From: Mactra quadrangularis
Lineage: Eukaryota; Mollusca; Bivalvia; Venerida; Mactridae
Assembly: GCA_025267735.1 (NCBI GenBank)
Contig: CM046299.1
Span: 36,718,887 to 36,782,886 of the forward strand
Reading direction: 5' to 3'
Length of the DNA: 64,000 bases
Position 1 is the stretch's first letter. Each line of letters begins with the position of its first letter. The position numbers were made by a program, and so were the translations under genes. Below the pieces are notes generated by a model, which was not told the origin of the DNA, did not search any database, and saw only the letters and a list, made by a program, of their open reading frames with translations. Below, piece after piece: positions 55,108 through 64,000 of this stretch.

Positions 55108-58100
55108 TATATCTTATTATAAACATTTATTTCTTTCAAAAAGTTAAGTATAGCATATGATGGTACAGATTCAAAAAGATCTTTAAGTGAGTTTACTTTA
55201 AAATGTTTGTCACGAATGTATTAAAGATCCTGACAGTCAAGGAGAACGTGTTTTACATTGAAATGCTCGTCACATGGTATGCATTTAGGTGCTTCTTCTC
55301 TTTTGAGAAGGTATGAATGTGTTAATCTAGTATGACCAATTCTACATCGCGAAATTACTATTTGATCTCTGCGATTAGAATATATAATTGACGAAGATTA
55401 ATTAAGGGTTGGCTTTATGTCATGTAATTTATTAAAAATTGCATTGTTCCACAACGTTTGCCATTTTGATTTAATTAACGTGTTTATTGAACATTTGAAG
55501 TCACTACTTGGCAATTTAATATCCACTGGTTGAAGGTTTAAAGATTCTTTGGACAGAATATCAACTTTTTCATTTCCTTGTATACCAATATGGCTTGGTA
55601 TCCAGCAGAGGTGTACTGTTTTAGATTTAAAAAATTCATGCAGTTTCAATTCGATACTTTTAATAAGAATATTGTCTGAATTACGATTTTTTATGGCCAA
55701 TAATACAGATAGAGAATCTGAAAAAAATGATAAAATTACTATTAATACTATTTGATATGTATGATAATGCAAGATCTATTGCTTTGACTTCAGCTGTAAA
55801 TATGGATGCCTGGTCAGGCAATCGCATTCTTGCAACAAAAGAATTTCCATATGCAGCGCAACCAACTTTGTTTCCATCTTTAGAGCCGTCAGTAAATAAA
55901 TGTGTACAATCTTTGTATTTTTCTAAGATGTTAACGAATTCCGATTTAAAGGCCTCTGGGCTGGTAATAGATTTACGTAAGTTTGACAAATCAATGTTAA
56001 CGTTTGGTATGTTGTAGGTCCAAGGAGGGACATTTTCATCAAAGTTCTGTAGAACTGTAGAGGTGTTAATATTAAGCATTTCTAAGTCGTTTTTAACGCG
56101 CAGGCCAAATGGTTTAATTTCGTTTGGTTTGTTGTCAAATTAATCAATGTAATTTGGTTGAAAAACAACTTTTCGCGCCGGGTTACTATTGTTAGAAGAT
56201 ATTCGAGTTGCGTATTGTAATGAAAGCTTTTGTCGACGTAATTTTAATGATGGCTCGTTAGCTTCAACATAAAGACTTTCAACAGGTGAAGTTTTAAATG
56301 CACCAAGGGCGACACGTAAGCCCTGGTTATGTATTGTATCAAGCATTTGCAAGTACGATTTACGTGCTGATCCATACACAATTGACCCATAATCTAGTTT
56401 TGAACGAACAAGACTTCTGTATAATTTAAGTAATGTTTGGGAATCAGATCCCCAATCAGTATGTGAAAGTACTTTAAGTAGATTTAAAGCTTTGATACAT
56501 TTTGTTTTTAGAGACTTCAAGTGTGGTATAAAAGAGAGTTTTCTATCGAATGTAACGCCTAAAAATTTAGCTTCATTTACAACAGGGATTTTTGAGCCAG
56601 AAATGTAAAGTTCAGGATCATTATGATGCTTTCTTAATCGACAAAAATGTTTACATTGTGTTTTTGACTTGGAAAATTTAAAACCATTTTCTGTTGCCCA
56701 CTTTTTGGATTTTATTCAAGTTTTGTTGTAGTTGGCGTTCGATACTTCGAATATTTTTAGAACGATAACAGATTAAAAAGTCATCTACATATAATGAGCA
56801 ATCTGTACCAGGATTTATAACCTTAACAATATTATTAATTTTAAGACCAAAAAGGGTAACTGATAATATACTGCCTTGTGGCACGCCTTGTTCTTGTTTG
56901 TGGCTATCTGATAATGTTGATCCTAATTTAACTTGAAAACTTCTGTCAGACAGAAAACTAGAAATTAACATTGGTAGTCTACCGTTTAGACCGGCATCTT
57001 TTAGAATACCATATTTCTAAGTTGTATCGTAAGCTTTCTCAAGATCAAAGAAAATTGAAACTACATGTTGTTTATTGACAAAAGCCTCTCTTATGAATGT
57101 TTCGAGGCGTACTAAATGATCATTTGTACTTCGCTGTTTTCGAAAACCAGATTGGAAATTAGTTATTATACCGTTAGATTCTAAATACCAGATAAGTCTT
57201 TTATTAACCATGCGTTCAAAGGTTTTAAAAATACAACTAGTAAGAGATATTGGTCGGTAGTGAAGGGGGTCAGTATTGTCTTTACCCGGTTTCGGTATTG
57301 GTATTATTAAAGCTTCCTTCCAGGAATCTGGAATTTTACCAGATATCCATATATCATTAAAATATCGAGCAATAAATGTTGAGATACCAATGGGAGGTGT
57401 TTTAAAAATTGATAATAAATTTCATCAGGGCCAGCAGCTGTATCTTTGGCATGCTTAATAGAATCGGTTAAATCGTCAATTGTAAAGAGGGTGTTATACT
57501 CTTCTTCGTTGTTAGAATGAAAATTAATATTTTATTTTTCCGAGTTAGATTTGACCTTTTTAAATTCTTCAGTGTAGTGTGCTGAAGAAGAATTATGTTC
57601 AAAAGTTTCTGCCAGCGTGTTGGCTATATCTTTTGTAGTTTTTGCTACGCTCGAATCTTTACGTTTCAGATGAGCAGTAGGAACTTTTTTGTGTTTACCA
57701 TTAATTTTACGAACTGCTTCCCAAACTTTTTTAATTGGAGTGTTGGCGTTAATTTTAGAAACATATGACTGCCATGATTTACGTTTAGAAAACTTAAATG
57801 TTCTATGAGCTTGTGCTCGTAGGATTCTATAATTGTCTAGATTTGCAGCTGTAGGGCAAACCTGAAATTTTTTAAGTGCTGCTTTTCGTTTCCGATATGA
57901 ACTTCTGCACTCATCGTTGAACCATGGTTTTTTAATTTTAATTGAGTTTTTCATTGAAGTTTTAGGAATACACTCATCAGCTATCTTTGATAGAGTGGAC
58001 GCAAAGAGATTAGCTTTATCCGAAGAGTTGGAAAAATTCGGGCTTGTTAAATCATCAGAACACAATTTGTTAAATTATTCCCAGTTCGCTTTTGAGAATT

Positions 58101-58785
58101 TGTAATAAGAGCGGTTGTTTACTGGAACAGAGTCGTTTAAAGTTAACAACAATGGAAAGTGGTCACTGCCATATTGTTCGTCAAGCACTGACCAAGTAAA
58201 ATCCAAGTATATTGATGGATGTGATAATGTGAGGTCTATACAAGAAAAACTTCCAGTGGCTGGATGTAAGTAAGTTGGTGACTTGTTATTTAAAAGGCAT
58301 AGTTGAACATTATCAATGAACTTTTCTGTAATGCTGCCTTTATTATTCGTAGATGTACTTCCCCATATTGGATTATGCGCATTAAAATCGCCGAGTAAAA
58401 AGAATGGTTCTGGGAGTTGTTTAGTTAAATTTTCTAAGTCTTCAACAGTTATAGATAAATTGGGAGGGAGATATAATGAGCATATTGTTATAGGTCTGTG
58501 CAAAGTTACTTCAACGGCTACGGCTTGCAGATTAGTTCGTATCTGAATTTGTCGTTGAGGGATACAGTTTGCAACCGCAATTGTTGAGCCACCAGATGCT
58601 CTTATTGTGTCTGTGCACATTTTATTATAAAGCGTATAGTCCTTTATTGATGTTTTATCATTTGAAGATAGGAAAGTTTCTTGAAGACATACAACTTTCG
58701 GGGAGTATTTCGATAATAAAAGAAGTAGATCGTTGTAATTTGATTTAAGACCACGACAATTCCATTGAAGTATAGTTTGACTCAT
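55108..58785 (-). pseudogene. LINE ORF2: endonuclease, reverse transcriptase, RNase H
   Basis: Starts MSQTILQWNCRGLKSN. The apurinic-type endonuclease has VCLQETFL (catalytic Glu), LLGDFNAHNPIWG, SCIDLTLSH and GSDHFPLLL (catalytic Asp-His). RT has KPGKDNTDPLHYRPISL, FFDLEKAYDTT, QGVPQGSILSVTLF and YVDD. RNase H has LFTDGSKDG, FTAEVKAIDLAL and the SDSL region. The Cys/His tail follows. Lesions: TAA after KANWE (58075), TAA near 57532, a shift near 57360, TAG in place of Trp after AYDTT (57019), a shift near 56705, TAA after NYID (56140), a shift near 55720, and a stop near 55400. No activity expected. The start is ~20 bases after the ORF1 stop. Confidence 0.9.
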
Positions 58786-58804
58786 GGTTCAACGAAAAGT
58801 AAAA

Positions 58805-60454
58805 ACTTACTTCGGAAACTTAACAGGACTTCGGGCCGAAGTCCGGGGAGGAGAGCTGTGGACACCCATGTCCTCGTCCTCCATCGACTCGATGTCACTC
58901 ATAAGAGCATCGAATCGGTTGGAGGACGGGACAGGGTCCCTCTCCGCTTTTCTAACTCGGTCGGTTAGGCTATGCCATACCGGAATTTTGTTAAGCGTCC
59001 GCGTGCGCGCAGGTTTTACAGTCCTCAATCCAAAAAACAAACACAATTGTTGGTGAAATTTTCTTAAATAATTCTGTTGTTACGGTATTCGATAACTGAT
59101 TTTCCTCAGGAAATACTGATAATTCATTGTTTCTGTGAATTTGACGAATGAAAAGTACAAGTGTATGTTGTTTATACTTTTTTATAGAATTACTTTAATC
59201 TCACATTAATGTCATAATCATTCATGTAAAAGTACTAAAGTACTTTTTTGTGTGAATACTAGCTAGAATAAACATGTGTTTTCGTCTTCGGTTTGTATGT
59301 TTTTATGAATAGGTACCTAGGTTTGTCAAATTTGAGTTGACGCTTAACAAAATTCCAATTTGGCATGGCCTTAGGACGACCTTCTTTTTGGGTGATTGCC
59401 TTTGAATCACCCGCTCAGGAGACTGAGAAGCCTGTGAGACCCGCCTCTGAGGTACAGATGAGGTACTTGTTGATGTTGTCTGTGAACTTGTACTTGCTAT
59501 GGACGTATTACGTGAAAGAATAGGAGACGGTTTTTGCACTGGAGTGATTTCAAGAGGAGAATACTTGCATAAATTGACCTGCACAGCAGAATCAACCATC
59601 TTAACTGGTTTTGATACAGCTGCTGAATAAGAATTATTCTTGGAACTTTCTACAAGCTTGCGTGCATCAGGAAAAGACAAACTTTGTGTATATTTAACAC
59701 GGAGAACTTCTTTTTCTGTCTTCCAGACTAAGCAAGAACGGGAGGTTGCAAAATGATTACCCTCACAGTTTGAACATTTGACTTCATTAGAACAGTTTTC
59801 AAGCGGACCAGCATGAGAAGTACTACATTTACGGCATGTATTCTTTCTAGTGCATTTAGTTTCATGATGTCCATATTTAAGGCATTTGTAACACTGCATC
59901 GGGTTTGGTATGTACATCTCAACGCGAACGTTGAGATACCCAACTCGAAGAGTGGATGGAAGAATGGGGGTATCAAATGTTAAAATGTATGTGTGAGTGG
60001 GAACACGTTTACCGTCTCTTGTGGATAGAATACGTTTGGCATTTGAAACACATTGAGAGCTTAGCTCTTTTACTATGTCTGCCTCTGACATTTCTGCAAG
60101 GTCAGGGCAGCGAATGACTCCTTTGGATGAATTGAGGGTATTGTGTGCAGTGCAAAAAGATTTAATGTTAAAAAAGATCTTAATTTAAGCAAATTATCTG
60201 ATTGTTGTTTTCTTTGGACCTCGATCAGGAGTTCTCCACCACGGAGCTTCCTGACCAATTTTGGAGTCCCTATGAGTGCAGAAATTGACTTTTTAATGAC
60301 AAACGGGTTCAACTGTGCTAATTTTTCATCTCCCAACGCTTCTACTACCAGAAAGCGTGGAAAAGATGATTGAATTGATTGTTCATTTGAAATGTTGGGT
60401 GATTCGTCAGACTTACGTTTTTTAAAAAGAGGTTAAAGGATCCATGGTTGAGAT
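58805..60454 (-). pseudogene. LINE ORF1: nucleic-acid chaperone with three zinc knuckles
   Basis: Begins at ATG 60454 (MDPLTSF, then a one-base shift into KKRKSDESPNIS). The N-terminal half reads LGDEKLAQLNPFVIKKSISA and RGGELLIEVQRKQQSDNLLK. After a shift near 60170 it continues KGVIRCPDLAEMSEADIVKE. Zinc knuckles follow: CYKCLKYGHHETKC, CRKCSTSHAGPLENC and CSNCEGNHFATSRSC. The Ser/Thr-rich part is cut by an inverted-repeat insert (about 58975-59365). The C-terminus resumes as NRFDALMSDIESMEDEDMGV and stops near 58805. The role in the family is binding the LINE RNA. Confidence 0.85.
58975..59365. mobile_element. ~375-bp inverted-repeat insert (MITE) in LINE ORF1
   Basis: GGAATTTTGTTAAGCGTC at 58982-58999 and its exact complement at 59339-59356. 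Weaker pairing extends outward through GGCTATGCC / GGCATGGCC. The interior is AT-rich and non-coding. It breaks ORF1 between the Ser-rich region and the C-terminus. Confidence 0.7.
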
Positions 60455-61091
60455 AATAATGATTCATCTCTCAGGTTCCCCAGCCACCTCGGACTCCAAC
60501 AAGGGGAAGCGCAATGGAGGCGGGTATCCAGCCTCCTCACCACAAGGATACATGAGAGATATACTTGCATGAAATTGCAAATGATTACAATCAACACAAT
60601 TGGCCCATGAGCCACCGCCTTCTTGAATAGGTGTTTTGAACATATTAAAAGAAAGTACTTTAAATTCAGTAAGCACACACAGACCGTAATGGAGTACACT
60701 TATGTTTTTTCAAATTGTGAGTATGCTAGTAATGTTAATAATTTTGAGATAGTGCACATAACAGAGTACATTAACTTACAAGAATGAAATGGCTTTTGCA
60801 AGTATGCAACTATTCAAGGGCAAGGCATGACCAGCCGATTGACCAAGTCGGGCCCACTTGGACACCCGTCTACCCTGAATCAGAGGCCAAAGTAGTGTGT
60901 TGGAAAGACTGGAGATCCCTGGGTCTCCCTCAACTACCAGGATCCTCCTTTCCCGGTTACGGGACGCTGCCCACGGCAAACAGGCAGTTTTGGTGTTGGC
61001 CATATGCCCATCATGCAGGCACAAAAAGCACCTACATAATGGGCACATGTTACTCCTCCCCACCACGAAGAGGTCCCAAAAAGAGAGGAGG
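60455..61091 (-). other. LINE 5' UTR
   Basis: More GC-rich than surroundings, non-coding on the LINE strand. It begins at the target duplication and ends at the ORF1 ATG. An internal promoter is expected for this type of element but no motif is claimed. Confidence 0.6.
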
Positions 61092-61105
61092 TCTAAGTAG
61101 CTTTT
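61092..61105 (+). repeat. Right 14-bp target duplication of full-length LINE
   Basis: TCTAAGTAGCTTTT, as at 54984-54997. Confidence 0.9.
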
Positions 61106-61249
61106 AACAAACATCATGATATCTGGAATTGTTAATTTAGCATTTTCAAAGAAACTATTGGTGCGAATAGATATTTCATGGTTTGCCGTTATTATTACAC
61201 CTTACAGTAAATCCAGTAATTGTACTAGAACGTTTGCACACCTTCATTA

Positions 61250-61255
61250 ATCCAT
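61250..61255 (+). repeat. Left 6-bp target duplication of foldback
   Basis: ATCCAT, repeated at 63194-63199. Removing the element and one copy restores a continuous Merlin reading at this point. Confidence 0.8.
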
Positions 61256-63193
61256 TATGGAGGATGATCACAGACAAAATTGCATCATGCTTGATGCTAT
61301 TCTATATTACACATTTTTACTTTTATGTTCGACATTCATTCTTCGAACTTTCATATTGCAATTTTATCATGCTTGATTCTATTCTATCTTCTACATTTTA
61401 ACTTTCATGTTCGACATTCATTCTCCGAACTTACATATTGCAATTTTATCATGTTTATTACGTCATTGAATGAAGATAACAAAATACGTAATAAGCGATA
61501 TAGCATGTAAAATTAGCGAGGATGAAGTAAGCAATACGAATAAACAAGTTAGAATTAAGCTAATGTACATTCATTATTACACCAGAGGGCGCTACTCAAT
61601 GAGCTATATATAGCTCATTGCCGCTTGGTTACCGACCTGTACTCTAAAACTTTCGGTTGTCTCCCGTTAAACGTAGGATCAACGTTGTTGAAAACGCGCA
61701 ACTTTTCTATTTCCGCCGTGTGAACGACGCAAGTATGTTACCAATTTATTTGAATTATTCACAGGCGCGTAGCTACCAGTACGCAGAGTACGCAGCTGCG
61801 TACAAATTGGTCCAGAAAATCGTTTAAGCACAAACGCCAAAAATGCAATAAAAACTGAGGCCTGAGGGGGTATGTGATGTAAAACAAAATTGCTCATTAT
61901 TTTACTAACCTTATGTCAAGTTGCCTTTAAAAATTGTAAGTCGAGTTTGCGGTTTAAATTCGTTGTTTGTCTTTGACTCCAGACTGTATAATTATTGAAC
62001 GCTGGTTGGAAATGATTGGTAATTGGTACGAATGTCTTCCTATATTTGTGCCCGAAATGAATAATACAAACTCTATTTGAATAATTACCAAATCGCTCCC
62101 GAGATGATCTACAGAAAAACAAATTCGGGGATGGCATGCCCTAGACCCCTTAGAATTCTGCGTACACATTAAAAAGCCCTTGCTACGCCTCTGATTCATA
62201 CTTGTTTTTATTTAAGTCATGGAAAATACTTTAAGCGGTACTTTTCGCCATCGTATTTGTAATACAATGCACTAAAGTCATTGTTGCACAAATCCCTTGT
62301 TCTATTAAATTCCTTGTAAAACAGTTGCAATGCTAAAAAGGAGTCGGATCAAATGGCTTCAGGTGTCGGATGCGTGACGTGGGTCAAATATGTCTAGCCT
62401 TATACGACATACTGAATTTTTACTTCTTGAAAAACTCACACAGTCAAAAGATTAACTTATCTACCATGACCTATATTGGTTTACTCACCCTAATTCTCCA
62501 GCGGATGACAGTGAAATGTCCCCGCGAGATTATCACTACAATGAAGTTTTTATACTTGATGAGATAGCTTGCGTACATACGTTGTTTACGTTTTCGACTG
62601 TGACATACAATGAGCTATAAATATATATCTAAGTATAGCTCATTGGTCGCGTATGCGTTGAGTGTTAGTTAGTACACATGTACGGAGTAATTCGGTATTT
62701 TACGGAAATGGACGAATAGACCTCGCGTAGCGACATCTGGTGTCAAAATAAGACTCGTCATTTTATGCTTGCTCCGAAATTTTACATTCTTCATTTTTGA
62801 TTACTTGTTGAAAATTGTAACTTCTTCATTCGTAATGCTTGGTTCATTCTCGCTAGTTTTACATGCTATCGCTTATAACGTATTTTGTTATCTTCATTCA
62901 ATGACGGAATAAACATAATAAAATTGCAATATGTAAGTTCGGAGAATAAATGTCGAACATGAAAGTACAAATGTGTAAGATAGAATAGCAGCAAGCATGA
63001 TAAAATTGCAATAAGTAAGTTTGGAGAATGAATGTCGAACATGAAAGTAAAAATGTAGAAGATAGAATAGAATCAAGCATGATAAAATTGCAATATGTAA
63101 GTTCGAAGAATGAATGTCGACCATGAAAGTAAAAATGTGTAAGATAGAATAGCATCAAGCATGATGCAATTTTGTCTGTAATCATCCTCCATA
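61256..63193. mobile_element. 1.94-kb foldback element with tandem 82-bp arm repeats
   Basis: Ends TATGGAGGATGATCACAGAC and, inverted, TATGGAGGATGATTACAGAC. Left arm to ~61555 holds two ~82-bp units (CATGCTTGATTCTATTCTAT...); right arm from ~62812 holds three. Further inward, ACACCAGAGGGCGCTAC (61579) and ATGAGCTATATATAGCTCAT pair weakly with 62600-62745. No transposase. Inserted in the Merlin gene, with 6-bp duplications. Confidence 0.85.
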
Positions 63194-63199
63194 ATCCAT
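63194..63199 (+). repeat. Right 6-bp target duplication of foldback
   Basis: ATCCAT, as at 61250-61255. Confidence 0.8.
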
Positions 63200-63418
63200 T
63201 GCAAACATTTTTACACTGACATTCTATCTCCTTTATCAGCACATTCTTCTCAATACACCAATTTACAACAAATTCATTAGACTGGGAAAAAGCAGATATA
63301 AGTTCCAGGGGTTGTACAAATCATCAATTTCTATTTCATCAACATCTTCTTTCCTATTTCTGAAACCTCCCCCTATTCTTTTCAAAATTTCTCAATCCTC
63401 ATTATTATCTTCAGCCAT

Positions 63419-64000
63419 GTTTAGCACATGCTCTAAATACACGAATTAAATGGGGCTCTACAGCTTTTTTTTCAAATAAATTTAGCTTTGTTCAATCAAG
63501 CATATTTTCAAAAGATAAGTAATAGAGGCACATAAGGGGTAATAATCATTTTGTTATTATTTTTGTTTAATTGATGTTATTTTTTTGTTCATTTTCAAGT
63601 TATGTCATATGTTTGTTCATCTATTGAAAAATAAAAATAAAGTACAAATGACTTTTATTTTATTTGTGTGCATACTTTTCATTTCAGAAATACATTGATA
63701 TTTATGTATAAATTTTATATGCAAATACCTGAATACCAAGGCTAAATATATACCTTAACTAACAAAGTGAACATTTGATACAATTAATGGTCAAACGTGT
63801 CATAAACTGAGATTCATTCCGGAAAAAAACGATGTGTTAAACAATAAAACAGTGCAACAGAATTGAAAACTTATATGGGAATCAAATATCTATAAAAGAA
63901 ATAAAGCTCTATATATAATCCTGTCTTTTCTCCCGGGGGACTTGTGTCCATAGCTAAATTGGTTGAAATGACGGAATTTAAGAGCGTCGTCAACCCCAAA
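63419..64000. other. 5' flank of Merlin gene, no gene recognised
   Basis: AT-rich; a likely promoter side of the Merlin gene but no terminal inverted repeat could be identified with confidence. Confidence 0.4.

Larger units (their letters stand above)
54998..61091 (-). mobile_element. I/Nimb-type LINE, full length, 6.1 kb
   Basis: Complete from 5' UTR (61091 down to ~60455) through ORF1, ORF2 and the 3' tail at 54998 (complement of CGCCGTAAAACCCAAACAAA). A 14-bp target duplication flanks it. Both ORFs carry point lesions and ORF1 also carries a ~375-bp insert, so it is inactive. It is the reference copy for the six or more fragments in the window. Confidence 0.9.
54071..63418 (-). pseudogene. 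Merlin (ISXO2/IS1595-like) transposase gene, split by two insertions
   Basis: Segment 1 (63418-63194): ATG, MAEDNNED, a TGA, then LKRIGGGFRNRKEDVDEIEI and, after a shift, SNEFVVNWCIEKNVLIKEIE and the zinc-ribbon start CQCKNVCNG. Segment 2 (61255-61092): LMKVCKRSSTITGFTVRC, then a frame change and HEISIRTNSFFENAKLTIPD. Segment 3 (54997-54071): GISYKSTGVDLGCLVREIFQ, the expected first catalytic Asp region eroded to EVEIVW, then TLIPIIQRHVERGS, IYTDDWSVY (second Asp), one stop, GYKRFSVIHM, HTNRIEGAWRHAKHHF (final Glu) and an acidic Ser-rich tail. This order is that of the ISXO2-like transposase family. The gene is dead. The two insertions carry target duplications inside the coding sequence. Confidence 0.82.

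Noticed and set aside
61183..63242. Open frames rich in Phe, Cys and His in the 61-63 kb region
   Set aside because: They are readings through the 82-bp foldback repeats on both strands, not genes.

Overview
The window is eukaryotic, AT-rich, intron-bearing animal DNA made almost entirely of layered mobile elements. The density of tRNA-headed SINEs, RNase H-bearing I/Nimb-type LINEs, Merlin and pogo remnants, and foldback elements, plus several dispersed repeats of a type I associate with clams and mussels, point to a bivalve or related mollusc. This is an inference; no single-copy host gene is recognised with confidence. No rRNA, CRISPR or bacterial-type operon is seen.

Layout. 1-13.2 kb: I/Nimb-type LINE copies, a SINE, two hairpins, an internally deleted pogo/Tigger transposase, a 35-bp minisatellite, and a 2.35-kb inverted-repeat element with a conserved 18-base motif every ~350 bp. 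13.6-25.2 kb: decayed exons, tandem repeats, a 1.3-kb inverted-repeat element, a SWIM zinc-finger exon, a hAT-like MITE, SINEs and a 1.2-kb foldback. 26-37 kb: an acidic open frame, a broken C2H2 zinc-finger gene, a Myb/SANT-like exon, LINE and SINE pieces, and a broken transposase-like gene with a GGPDHR motif. 38.1-54.1 kb: inverted tandem-repeat arms enclosing a 13-kb P-superfamily element. 54.1-63.4 kb: a Merlin (ISXO2-like) transposase gene split by a full-length 6.1-kb LINE and a 1.94-kb foldback.

The most striking object is the element at 39336-52334. It has ~700-bp terminal inverted repeats that are nearly identical, a perfect 8-bp target duplication (GTAGTCAA), an open P/THAP9-like transposase frame, a spliced PIF1-type helicase gene, and a third gene with a C-terminal PHD finger. 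P elements are normally single-gene transposons, so a helicase- and PHD-carrying version looks like an elaborated or undescribed lineage. The transposase frame is open, while the helicase has two one-base frameshifts and the PHD gene one in-frame stop. The element also holds three SINEs, two Tc1/mariner-like MITEs and one palindromic MITE.

The insertion order can be read in part from the DNA. The Merlin gene came first. It was later cut by the foldback (6-bp duplication ATCCAT) and by the LINE (14-bp duplication). The LINE ORF1 is itself cut by a ~375-bp inverted-repeat insert. The LINE and SINE 3' tails resemble each other, which suggests that this LINE family mobilises the SINEs.
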